Assembly (NCBI GenBank): GCA_947495915.1
Contig: CANMAW010000004.1
Span: 62,001 to 126,000 of the forward strand
Reading direction: 5' to 3'
Length of the DNA: 64,000 nt
Origin: Maribacter algarum (ex Lu et al. 2025) (nom. illeg.)
GTDB taxonomy: Bacteria > Bacteroidota > Bacteroidia > Flavobacteriales > Flavobacteriaceae
Positions 36,419 to 45,012 of the stretch are shown piece by piece (the first letter of the stretch is position 1; the number at the start of each line of letters is the position of its first letter). The notes below the pieces were generated by a model. That model saw only the letters and a list, made by a program, of their open reading frames with translations, did not search any database and was not told the origin of the DNA. The translations under genes were made by a program, and so were the position numbers.

Positions 36419-36455
36419 TAGCATTATAAATGCTATAAGTATTTTTTATAAATGC
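36419..36455 (+). promoter_or_regulatory. Paired TTATAAATGC direct repeats, candidate AraC-type operator
   Basis: The decamer TTATAAATGC occurs at 36424-36433 and 36446-36455, 22 bp apart or about two helical turns, the usual spacing of AraC-family half-sites. The first copy is part of a perfect 7-bp inverted repeat, TAGCATT-ATA-AATGCTA (36419-36435). A third copy lies at 35238-35247, just before the UxaA-type operon. All sit around the genes this regulator would control. Binding is inferred. Confidence 0.45.
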
Positions 36456-36459
36456 ACCG

Positions 36460-37329
36460 ATGAAGTTACATTTATTAAATAGGAATAACCGAGAAAACAG
36501 TTCTTTTACGGTAACTCACCACCAAGAGTCATCTTTTTTAAAGGTTTGGCATTATCATCCTGAATTAGAATTGGTTTTGTCTTTAAAAGGAACAGGAACT
36601 CGTTTTGTTGGAGATAGTATAAAAAAATTTGAAGAAGGTGATTTGGTTTTGATTGGAAAAAATTTACCACATATGTGGCTTAATGATGAAGCTTACTTTT
36701 TAAAAGGAAGCAAACTGGTCGCTGAAGATATCGTAATTCACTTTAGAAAAGAATTTTTAGGTTTTGATTTTCTAGATACTAATGAAATGGAGCAAATTTC
36801 AAAGTTGTTTTATATTGCTCGCTATGGCATAAAATTTAAAGAGCTCTCACAAAAATTTAAGAAAAAAATTAAAAATCTTGATCAATTAGAAGTAGGCTTT
36901 GAACGTACCATTGAATTTCTTCAAATTCTAAATGTTTTAGCGAACCACAAAAACAAAGAATTGCTTTCAAGTGAAGGGTTCGTAAATTCATTTAAACAAA
37001 ACCAGAATGAATATTTAGATAAAACATATGAATACATTTTCGAGAATTTTGCTAAACCTATCTCACTTAAAGATGTAGCAGAGGTCGCAAATATGAATCC
37101 GTCTGCGTTTAGTCGCTTTTTTAAAAGAGTAAATAGAGTAACTTTTTCAAGGTATTTGAATGAAGTTCGAATTGGTTACGCGTGTAAGCAACTAATAGAA
37201 AATAAACATAAGATTGCCACTATTTGTTATGATTCAGGTTTTAACAACTTATCAAATTTTAACAGACAATTCAAAGCCATCAAACACATGTCACCAAAAG
37301 AATATTTAGAAAGACAAAAAATTGATTAA
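36460..37329 (+). CDS. AraC-family transcriptional regulator (2), probable fucose-cluster regulator
   Basis: Regulator of 289 residues. It has an N-terminal cupin sensing domain with HYHPELELVLSLKGTG (residues about 30-45) and LIGKNLPHMW. The C-terminal double helix-turn-helix spans about 185-285, with ISLKDVAEVANMNPSAFSRF and YDSGFNNLSNFNRQFK, and the typical end MSPKEYLERQ. It is transcribed away from the fucose cluster and probably controls it and itself through the TTATAAATGC repeats in the shared spacer. The ligand is probably fucose or a fuconate intermediate (inference). Confidence 0.9.
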   Translation: MKLHLLNRNNRENSSFTVTHHQESSFLKVWHYHPELELVLSLKGTGTRFVGDSIKKFEEGDLVLIGKNLPHMWLNDEAYFLKGSKLVAEDIVIHFRKEFLGFDFLDTNEMEQISKLFYIARYGIKFKELSQKFKKKIKNLDQLEVGFERTIEFLQILNVLANHKNKELLSSEGFVNSFKQNQNEYLDKTYEYIFENFAKPISLKDVAEVANMNPSAFSRFFKRVNRVTFSRYLNEVRIGYACKQLIENKHKIATICYDSGFNNLSNFNRQFKAIKHMSPKEYLERQKID

Positions 37330-37338
37330 ATAAAAAAA

Positions 37339-37370
37339 GGGCGCAAACTATACACCTATAGTCTGCACCC
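37339..37370 (-). terminator. Rho-independent terminator of the fucosidase gene
   Basis: A 14-bp stem (12 of 14 paired) around a 4-base loop. On the minus strand the hairpin is followed by seven Ts, so it works for the GH29 gene that ends at 37389. In the other direction it may also stop the araC transcript, but the T-run there is poor. Confidence 0.75.
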
Positions 37371-37388
37371 CAAAAACTAAACAAAAAT

Positions 37389-38942
37389 TTATAGGCTAAT
37401 TTCTAATACGTAGGCATAATCACCTACTTTTTCACCTAATCCTGTTACATGAAGGCCTTCAGCAGTTGTTTCAAATTTGATGTTTGCATCGCTACCGAGT
37501 AATTTTATACGCTTAACCGATATACCTTCTGCATATTCACTATCGCTACCTAATGACTTTATTAACACCTCTCCCCCTTTTGGCCATGCTAAAATGGTGG
37601 CGTATAATATGTCATCTTTTTTAGTAAATCGAATGTCTTCAGAAGTGAAACCTGCTTTATTATCATGCTCAGCCATGTAACCACCTTTTTCAATTGTTGG
37701 TCCTTCGCCAAATGTATTCCAATAGGTTGTGTTAAAAATAGCAGCACCATTAACATCTAACCATTTACCGATGTTCAATAAAATATCTTTTTGTTCTTCA
37801 GGAATAGAACCATCAGCTTTAGGCCCGATGTTTAATAGTAGATTTCCATTTTTTGAAACAATATCTACCAAATCATCTACCAAATTATCAACATTTTTAT
37901 ATTCTTCATTATTAACATGTGACCACGAATGTTTACCAACAGAGGTATCGGTCTGCCAAGGTAGTTTTCGAATACCAGGCAGTTTTCCTCTTTCTAAATC
38001 GTAGATAACTAATCCTTCAGGAAAAGCCTCATGATTTAGATTCTTATCATTAATCACTACTTCTTTGCCCCATTCAATACCTTTGTTATAGTAGTATGCG
38101 GCAATTTTTGGGCGTAAATCTGCAAAATCAGGAATGTCAAGATAAAAATCAAACCACAGCACATCAGGTTGATAATTATCAATTAGGTCAGTGGTTCTAT
38201 CCCACCACATTTGTTTAAACTCCTCAGAAACTGGTTGATTTAAATCTTTTCCCTTAGGGGAATATAAATCAGCATATTCAGGATCTACTGTATCAAAATG
38301 ATCTTTCTTATTATAAAAAGACCAATTAAAAGCGTAATGTGAAGAGGCTCCCATTTTCAATCCCTTTTGACGGCCCTCTTTAAATAATTCTCCTAAAATA
38401 TCTTTTTTAGGTCCCATATTTGCTGCATTCCATTTCGTTGTCTTTGAAGCAAACATTGCAAAACCATCATGATGATCAGCTACCGGAATCACATATTTAG
38501 CACCTGATTTTTTAAATAGATCAATCCATTCACCCGCGTTAAACTTTTCGGCTTTAAACATTGGAATAAAATCTTTATAACCAAATTCCTTTTGATCACC
38601 CCAATTCTTTTTATGGTGTAAAAATGTTTCGTTCGGTCCACTATGTTGTGGTTTCAGCTGTGCTGTAAAAGTGGCTGTATCCATATACATGCGTCTTGGA
38701 TACCATTCTGAACCGTGAGCGGGTACAGCATAAGCCCCCCAATGAATAAAAATTCCGAATTTATCTTGATTGAACCATTCAGGGTCTTTATAGTTTTTAC
38801 GAATAGATTCCCAATTCGCTTGGTAAACCGTAGCGGGTTCTTTTGTACTTTTTTCAGTTTTGCTTTTTTCAGAATTCGACCCACAGGAAGATAAAACACC
38901 CATAAAAAGAAGGTAAACACCAAATCTTGTTATCAAAGTCAT
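37389..38942 (-). CDS. Alpha-L-fucosidase, GH29, lipoprotein
   Basis: Exo-acting GH29 fucosidase of 517 residues that releases L-fucose from glycan ends. The lipoprotein signal is GVLSSCGS. GH29 features are WFNQDKFGIFIHWGAYAVPA, YVIPVADHHDGFAMF (active-site histidines) and DVLWFDFYLD, which holds the nucleophile aspartate. NLLLNIGPKADGSIP ends the catalytic domain, and a beta-sandwich C-terminal domain follows. It is next to the fucose regulator and supplies the substrate of the fucose pathway. The perfect repeat AGGCA-ACGG-TGCCT (38962-38975) lies in its leader. Confidence 0.95.
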   Translation of the reverse strand: MTLITRFGVYLLFMGVLSSCGSNSEKSKTEKSTKEPATVYQANWESIRKNYKDPEWFNQDKFGIFIHWGAYAVPAHGSEWYPRRMYMDTATFTAQLKPQHSGPNETFLHHKKNWGDQKEFGYKDFIPMFKAEKFNAGEWIDLFKKSGAKYVIPVADHHDGFAMFASKTTKWNAANMGPKKDILGELFKEGRQKGLKMGASSHYAFNWSFYNKKDHFDTVDPEYADLYSPKGKDLNQPVSEEFKQMWWDRTTDLIDNYQPDVLWFDFYLDIPDFADLRPKIAAYYYNKGIEWGKEVVINDKNLNHEAFPEGLVIYDLERGKLPGIRKLPWQTDTSVGKHSWSHVNNEEYKNVDNLVDDLVDIVSKNGNLLLNIGPKADGSIPEEQKDILLNIGKWLDVNGAAIFNTTYWNTFGEGPTIEKGGYMAEHDNKAGFTSEDIRFTKKDDILYATILAWPKGGEVLIKSLGSDSEYAEGISVKRIKLLGSDANIKFETTAEGLHVTGLGEKVGDYAYVLEISL

Positions 38943-39112
38943 ACTATGTAATTGGTTAATGAGGCAACGGTGCCTAAGTTATTTTGTTAAACGAAGGTCA
39001 AGATTTTCAATTAGATCACTAATACTTTATGTTTAAATAACTACAACAAATGGTCTTTACCACTGTTAGCGTTAATTCTAATTAGTTCTTCATGTAAATT
39101 TTGACAAGTTAC

Positions 39113-39985
39113 TTATTTTAAAAATTCAGGAATTACCTTTATTCTTTTTATTCGAATATTTCGATAAAAAGCTTCGGCAGCCTCTGATTGTAATTGTATT
39201 TTACCCTTAGTAACGGTTTCAAAACCATTTTCCGTTTTACGTTCGGCTTTTTCAAGAATCATTACCACTTCGCCGTTAACAATATGATACGACTTTCCAT
39301 TGAAACACACCAGTTCTAATGTATTCCATTCTCCATTCGGCTTTTCGAAATTTTGATCTCTAACAGCTCTATACTTATTTTTACCTTTAATTACAGTACC
39401 TAATTGCATGGCCACACCTTGTTTCTCATATTGATAAAAATCATCTTCATTTTTCACAACTCGTATTGTATTCACGCCACCTGCTAATCCAAAGTAATCA
39501 CCCATATCACCTTCTTGAATTTGAAATTCTTGCGATTCCATCCAAACATTCCAAAAAGCACCATGCTCTCCGTTGCAGTGATAAAGTAGTCCGTTATCTC
39601 TTTTATCTTTTAGGCGAGGTTCCCACTTTTTATGACCCCATTTAAATTCAAGTTTCAAATGATAATTTTCATATACTTCTTTTGAAGTGAGTGCTCCGTA
39701 AATCTCACCAGTTACATGTAGAACCAATTGATCATCTTCAGCAATTGTTGAAAAAACTTTCAATGGGTCGTTATTTAAACCTAATGGAATTCCTTCCATA
39801 CCATCTCCTTTAGGCACACTATCTAAACCCTTAATAGTATGATGCGGCACGCCCATAAATACATCCCAATTTGATAATTCTTGATCTAGCAACATCTCCC
39901 ATTCTGGTGTTTGAGCACTTAAAATTGACGTTGAAATAAAAACAAAAATTAACAATACTCGTAACAATTGGTTTTTAACTATCAT
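39113..39985 (-). CDS. DUF1080 (3-keto-disaccharide hydrolase-type) secreted protein
   Basis: Exported protein of 290 residues, with a signal peptide ending near ILSAQ. The mature part is one DUF1080/LamG-like beta-sandwich: WEMLLDQELSNWDVF at the start, YHLKLEFKWG, GLLYHCNGEHGAFW, WNTLELVC and the end KIQLQSEAAEAFYRNIRIKRI. Members of this family cleave 3-keto-glycosides in a pathway where Gfo/Idh/MocA dehydrogenases first oxidise the sugar. Two exported enzymes of that type are in the same locus. The family assignment is firm; the activity is inferred. Confidence 0.85.
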   Translation of the reverse strand: MIVKNQLLRVLLIFVFISTSILSAQTPEWEMLLDQELSNWDVFMGVPHHTIKGLDSVPKGDGMEGIPLGLNNDPLKVFSTIAEDDQLVLHVTGEIYGALTSKEVYENYHLKLEFKWGHKKWEPRLKDKRDNGLLYHCNGEHGAFWNVWMESQEFQIQEGDMGDYFGLAGGVNTIRVVKNEDDFYQYEKQGVAMQLGTVIKGKNKYRAVRDQNFEKPNGEWNTLELVCFNGKSYHIVNGEVVMILEKAERKTENGFETVTKGKIQLQSEAAEAFYRNIRIKRIKVIPEFLK

Positions 39986-40034
39986 GTTTTTTCCTGTTGC
40001 AATATATTATTTAAGCAAACTAATTAAATCATAA

Positions 40035-40042
40035 CAAACATA
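40035..40042 (-). promoter_or_regulatory. Candidate -7 element for the DUF1080 gene
   Basis: On the minus strand TATGTTTG, an exact TAnnTTTG match, 50 bases before the ATG at 39985. The 294-bp spacer to SusC also has TATATTTA near 40233 on the plus strand, one mismatch from the box, as a possible SusC promoter. Confidence 0.35.
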
Positions 40043-40279
40043 GGTTTTATCGATCATTCGACTTTTACCAACCTACCATTTATAGGGTAACAAAACGTGA
40101 TTCTTGTATAACAAATGTCTTTTCATGGCTAACAAATAAACCTATAAATTGACGTTGTTTGGAATTTTAACTATAACCATTTGTGGCACATTCAAAACTT
40201 TTCGTGATTCTACCCTACTGAACCCATTTCTATATTTATCCAACTTAAATAACTAACAGCTTTAATCAATTCAACGCTT

Positions 40280-43200
40280 ATGAAAATGTTTAAAAAAATT
40301 CAACTAAAATGTCCATCTCGTATATTACTTTTTGCGTTTTTATGGCTTGCCGCTTTAGCTGTAAGCCACGCACAAGATGTATCAGTAAGTGGTACAATTA
40401 CAGATGAAGCCGGAGAACCATTAGCAGGGGCTAATGTATTAGTAAAGGGAACCACTAACGGAACCCAAACAGACTTTGATGGAAATTACGCCATCAATGC
40501 AGATAGCAATGCAACCTTAGTGATTAGCTATATCGGCTTTACAACAATAGAAGAAAACATTGCGGGTAGAACAACCATTAATTTAACCCTTGGAGAAGAT
40601 GCCAGTCAACTTGAAGAAGTGGTAGTAATTGGGTATGGTACGCAAAAGAAAAGTGATGTTACTGGTGCAGTAGCTACAGTAGATGCAGAAAGCATCGAAA
40701 AATTTACTTTTACAGATGCTTCTCAAGCACTACAAGGGCAACTTGCTGGGGTTAGCGTTCAATCAAATGGCGGTGCTCCTGGTGCTGGCAGTGATATTGT
40801 AATACGGGGTATTGGAACCTTTTCTAATAATGGACCTCTTTTTGTTATTGATGGGGTAATTACTGGTAGCATGAGCTCTTTAAACCCATCTGATATAGAA
40901 AGTGTATCAGTATTAAAAGATGCCTCAGCACTTGCAATTTATGGTTCTCGTGCAGCAAATGGTGTTGTAATTGTGAATACTAAAAAAGGTACAAGAGGTA
41001 AGTTAAGTATAGACTTAAATACTAGTTATGGTGTTGCTACAGTAATTCGAGAATTAGACTGGGCGAATAATAGACAGTATGCTGATATTGTAAACCGTGC
41101 CAATGATAATGATGGTAATGCTAGGTTTCCTGCAAATGATACTCAATTTGATCCTAATTTTGGTAGTGATTTATACGGTGAATCTGTACAAACTGCCTCC
41201 ATTCACGATACAAACCTTAGACTGTCAGGCGGTGGAGAGAACACGTTAATGAGTTTATCTTTAAACCATTTTGATCAAGAAGGGGTTATTAAGAACTCTG
41301 ATTTTCAAAGAACTACTGCTCGTTTTAATGGTAGTTTCACCAAAGGAAACTTCCGATTAGAAAGTACTATAGGTTTAACGCGTACGGTAAACAACCCGAA
41401 CCCTTATTTCAATAAAGAACGTAATTTACTACCGACTATTAATCTAAGAAATAGTGCAGGTGAATACAGTGCTTCTGATTTGGAAGATAGAGGAATTGAC
41501 GCTGCCTTAGGTGCTTTTTACGGCCCTGGTACTATTGTTAACGAATTAGGTCTCGCCTCTTTAGAAGATAGAACTGTAACAAGAAACACCGTATTAGGAA
41601 ATTTAGCTGCATCGTATGAAATTTTTGATGGGTTGACTTATAAATTAAGTTTAGGTATTGAATCATATGCCAATAACAATTACAGATTTAGTCCTGCAGA
41701 ACGCGTTATTTTCGATGGATCAAATAGAGCTTTCTCTGAATTAAGCGAAACCAATGAAAATTTTCTATCAACCTTAGTTGAAAACACTTTAAACTACAAA
41801 AAAGTCTTTGGTAAACATGCCATAGATTTATTAGGTGGTTTTACAGAACAAGTGAATGATGTTCGTAATTTAGGCGTAAATGCTATAAACTTTCCTTCAA
41901 ACGATATTCGTGTAGCATCTGCTGGTGAGGTTCAAAACACACCTTCCTTTCAAGGCACTGATGCTATTCAATCATACTTCGGTAGATTGAATTATACCTT
42001 TGGTGATCGTTATGTGATTACAGGTACACTACGTCGTGATGGTTCTTCTTTGTTTAAAGAAGGTTTAAAATGGGGGTCATTTCCATCGGCGGCAATCGCT
42101 TGGAATGTAAGTAATGAACCCTTCATGAAAAATGTAGAAAGTATCACAAACATCAAATTAAGAGCTGGTTATGGTGAAATAGGTTCAAATAACGTTGGAC
42201 GCTATGCCACTGACCCCGTTTTAAATTTGTTTAGCGAATATATATTGGGTCAGAATCAAACAAGGGTTACTGGTTATTCTATTACCAATAGTGTCAACCC
42301 AGATCTAACTTGGGAAACAACCAAAACGACCAATGTTGGTTTAGAATTCAATACCTTCAATAATAGCCTAAGTATTACAATGGATTACTTCAAAAAAGAT
42401 ACGGAAGACATATTAGTATCGACTCCATTATCTTTTATAACTGGTACGGGAAATGCAGTTCCAGCAAATAGAGGTAGTATTACTAACAGCGGTTTTGAAT
42501 TTTTAGCAAATTATAGAAATCAAATCAGTGATGACTTTTCGCTAAATGCCACCTTTAACTTTTCTACATTAAACAATGAGGTTACCTCTATAGGTGATGG
42601 TTCTCCTATTCGTAGTGGTTCATTTACTTCAAATACTATTTTTGGAACTAGAACAGATGTTGGTGAAGCAATTGGTTCTTTCTACGGATATACCGTTGAT
42701 GGAATTTATCAAACAGATGCAGAAGCCACAGCAGCAAATGATCAACCAGGGAACCCCGTTGCCGGAGATTTCAGATTTAAAGATATTGACGGCGATGGTG
42801 ATATCGATGAAGATGATCAAACATATATCGGTAATCCTGCACCAGATTTTGAATACGGATTAAACCTTTCTGCTGAATATAAAGATTGGGATTTAAGCCT
42901 GTTCTTCAATGGTGTTTCAGGCAATGAAATATTAAACGGTACCAAATATCGTGGATATTTTGATTTCAATGGTAATTATTTAGCTGATGCGTTGAACGGA
43001 TGGACACCATCGAATACCAACACTGATATTCCTAGAAACACGCAAGCAGATCCTGGATTTAACCGTAGAATGTCTACCTTTTATTTAGAAGATGGCTCAT
43101 ACTTTAGATTGAAAAACGCTCAAGTAGGTTACTCCGTACCTGATGAGATTCTAGATAGAATTAAACTAGCAAAATTAAGACTATACGTATCTGCTATTAA

Positions 43201-43348
43201 TCTTTTTACGATCACAGATTACGAAGGCTATTATCCTGAGGTAGGTCGAAATAACAGAGGCGGCCGTGGTGTTTTTACAAGAGGTGTAGACGAAGGTTCT
43301 TACCCGACCCCACGAACCTTTCAGCTTGGATTACAAGTTTCTTTTTAA
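40280..43348 (+). CDS. SusC/RagA-type TonB-dependent outer-membrane transporter
   Basis: Outer-membrane importer of 1022 residues for oligosaccharides. It has a signal peptide, an N-terminal carboxypeptidase-regulatory-like domain (about 35-115) and the TonB-box region EEVVVIGYGTQKK, then the plug with GQLAGVSVQSNGG and LKDASALAIYGSRAANGVV. A long beta-barrel ends in the aromatic residue of LGLQVSF. It works with SusD, which follows after 17 bp, and energy comes from TonB/ExbBD. It is the only SusC in the window, so it probably imports the glycan that all the surrounding enzymes act on. Confidence 0.97.
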   Translation: MKMFKKIQLKCPSRILLFAFLWLAALAVSHAQDVSVSGTITDEAGEPLAGANVLVKGTTNGTQTDFDGNYAINADSNATLVISYIGFTTIEENIAGRTTINLTLGEDASQLEEVVVIGYGTQKKSDVTGAVATVDAESIEKFTFTDASQALQGQLAGVSVQSNGGAPGAGSDIVIRGIGTFSNNGPLFVIDGVITGSMSSLNPSDIESVSVLKDASALAIYGSRAANGVVIVNTKKGTRGKLSIDLNTSYGVATVIRELDWANNRQYADIVNRANDNDGNARFPANDTQFDPNFGSDLYGESVQTASIHDTNLRLSGGGENTLMSLSLNHFDQEGVIKNSDFQRTTARFNGSFTKGNFRLESTIGLTRTVNNPNPYFNKERNLLPTINLRNSAGEYSASDLEDRGIDAALGAFYGPGTIVNELGLASLEDRTVTRNTVLGNLAASYEIFDGLTYKLSLGIESYANNNYRFSPAERVIFDGSNRAFSELSETNENFLSTLVENTLNYKKVFGKHAIDLLGGFTEQVNDVRNLGVNAINFPSNDIRVASAGEVQNTPSFQGTDAIQSYFGRLNYTFGDRYVITGTLRRDGSSLFKEGLKWGSFPSAAIAWNVSNEPFMKNVESITNIKLRAGYGEIGSNNVGRYATDPVLNLFSEYILGQNQTRVTGYSITNSVNPDLTWETTKTTNVGLEFNTFNNSLSITMDYFKKDTEDILVSTPLSFITGTGNAVPANRGSITNSGFEFLANYRNQISDDFSLNATFNFSTLNNEVTSIGDGSPIRSGSFTSNTIFGTRTDVGEAIGSFYGYTVDGIYQTDAEATAANDQPGNPVAGDFRFKDIDGDGDIDEDDQTYIGNPAPDFEYGLNLSAEYKDWDLSLFFNGVSGNEILNGTKYRGYFDFNGNYLADALNGWTPSNTNTDIPRNTQADPGFNRRMSTFYLEDGSYFRLKNAQVGYSVPDEILDRIKLAKLRLYVSAINLFTITDYEGYYPEVGRNNRGGRGVFTRGVDEGSYPTPRTFQLGLQVSF

Positions 43349-43365
43349 CCTTAAAAAAATTGAAG

Positions 43366-44943
43366 ATGAAAATATATAAAACAATGAATCGAAACATAAA
43401 AATGGGGATAGCCCTAGCCGGTATTAGCCTGTTAAGTCTTAACTGTTCTGATGATGTTTTAGATCAGACCAACCCGAATTCAATTACCCCTGCATCATTC
43501 TGGAAAAGTGCTGATGATGCTAACAAAGGTGCTTTTGGTATGTACACGCCTTTTACCAATATTTGGTACTATACACGTTTTGAAATCTTTACCTCTGACT
43601 ATAGAGATGATGTAATTAATGGTTATAACACTTCAGAACGTACAGCGGTAGGGTATTTTAGTGGTACACCTGATAGTAATGCTACATTCTGGGTATGGCA
43701 AGCACAGTTTCAAGGTGTTGCAAGAGCAAATGAAGTGATTTTCAATGTTCCAAATATTGATATGGACGCCGGCCTTAGAGATAATATCGTGGGCGAAGGG
43801 CATTTCATAAGAGCTTTCAACTACTTTAATCTATTGAATAGTTGGAGAAATATACCTTTAGTTACCTTACCAACTTCAGAATACGATTTGAACGAAGTAG
43901 TACAGGCTGATCCTGCAGATGTATGGACACAAATTGAAAATGATTTGATGGCAGCACAAAGTATGCTACCAAATTCATGGTCTGCAGATTTTACAGGTAG
44001 AGCTACTGCTGGAGCTGCTGCCGGCATGCTAGGTAAAGTATATTTATATCAGGGTAAATGGACAGAGGCTAAGGCTCAATTCGCTGATATTATGTCTGGC
44101 ACCTACGGTAATTACCAACTTATGGATGATTATGCAGCTAACTTTACCGAAGAATTTGAAAATAATGCAGAATCATTATTTGAAATTCAATTAGTAAATG
44201 ACGGCAACGGTGGCTGGGGAGGCGACGGGGCCGGACGTGGAAAAGGTTCAGCTTATCAGCCAGATTTAGCACCAAGAGGATTTACCAACCAAAATGGTAT
44301 GCGTGTGAACCAATGGGCATATGACCTATTTACCGATGAATTAACAGTAGACGGAGAATTAGACCCAAGAACATACACCACTTTCTTTGCTAACAGCGAT
44401 GAAACAACAGAGTACCAAGGAAAAACCTTATCATTCAAAACATTTACAGATAAAACGTATAGTGAAGCTTACCCTGACGGAGGTACAGAAATTTGGGGTA
44501 ACAAATGGATGGATTGGGAATTTACCGGTCGTGAGCAGTCGCTAGATGGTGGTTGGCACGGTGGTGGTAATAACCTAAGAATTCTACGTTATGCTGATGT
44601 TCTTTTGATGTTTGCTGAAGCTGAATTCATGCTAAATGGATCAACACCAGCAGCTCTTGATGCCATTAATCAAGTGCGTGCTCGAGTAAATATGCCTGCA
44701 TTTACAGCAATTACAATGCAAGACATTGAAGATGAACGAATCAAAGAATTAACTTTTGAACGAACAAGATACTTTGACTTACTTCGTTGGGATAGAGTTG
44801 TTGAAAGAATCGTAAATAACCCTGAGTTTAAATCAGAAAGTGCAGGAACTGGCGCTTATAAGCCTGGTAGAGAGTATATTGCAATTCCGCAAAATGATAT
44901 TGATAGAAACGCACCAAGATGGCAACAAAATCCGGGATATTAA
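43366..44943 (+). CDS. SusD/RagB-type glycan-binding lipoprotein
   Basis: Surface lipoprotein of about 525 residues that caps the SusC barrel and binds glycan. The ATG at 43366 is preferred to the TTG six bases earlier. The lipoprotein signal is LLSLNCSDD. SusD features are NSITPASFWKSADDANKG near the N-terminus, the helical repeat VGEGHFIRAFNYFNLL, and the C-terminal ILRYADVLLMFAEAEF and ELTFERTRYFDLLRW. It is followed by a strong terminator, so the SusCD message probably ends here. Confidence 0.96.
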   Translation: MKIYKTMNRNIKMGIALAGISLLSLNCSDDVLDQTNPNSITPASFWKSADDANKGAFGMYTPFTNIWYYTRFEIFTSDYRDDVINGYNTSERTAVGYFSGTPDSNATFWVWQAQFQGVARANEVIFNVPNIDMDAGLRDNIVGEGHFIRAFNYFNLLNSWRNIPLVTLPTSEYDLNEVVQADPADVWTQIENDLMAAQSMLPNSWSADFTGRATAGAAAGMLGKVYLYQGKWTEAKAQFADIMSGTYGNYQLMDDYAANFTEEFENNAESLFEIQLVNDGNGGWGGDGAGRGKGSAYQPDLAPRGFTNQNGMRVNQWAYDLFTDELTVDGELDPRTYTTFFANSDETTEYQGKTLSFKTFTDKTYSEAYPDGGTEIWGNKWMDWEFTGREQSLDGGWHGGGNNLRILRYADVLLMFAEAEFMLNGSTPAALDAINQVRARVNMPAFTAITMQDIEDERIKELTFERTRYFDLLRWDRVVERIVNNPEFKSESAGTGAYKPGREYIAIPQNDIDRNAPRWQQNPGY

Positions 44944-44971
44944 AAATTTTGAGTTAGTTTTAGTTTAATTG

Positions 44972-45001
44972 AAAGGAACCACTTTTATTAGTGGTTCCTT
45001 T
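44972..45001 (+). terminator. Strong hairpin terminator behind SusD
   Basis: Perfect 11-bp inverted repeat AAAGGAACCAC / GTGGTTCCTTT with an 8-base loop, 28 bases after the SusD stop and 11 bases before the next start codon. A T-rich tail follows. It probably lowers the level of downstream genes relative to SusCD. Confidence 0.8.
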
Positions 45002-45012
45002 TATCTTTGTAT

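Noticed and set aside
38962-38975. AGGCA-ACGG-TGCCT inverted repeat before the fucosidase
   Set aside because: Only 5-bp arms, no second copy and no promoter box near it; not enough to call an operator.
45002-45009. TATCTTTG, an exact -7 match just before the FG-GAP gene
   Set aside because: A start 5-7 nt downstream would fall on or after the ATG at 45013, leaving no leader. It overlaps the tail of the SusD terminator, so chance is more likely.
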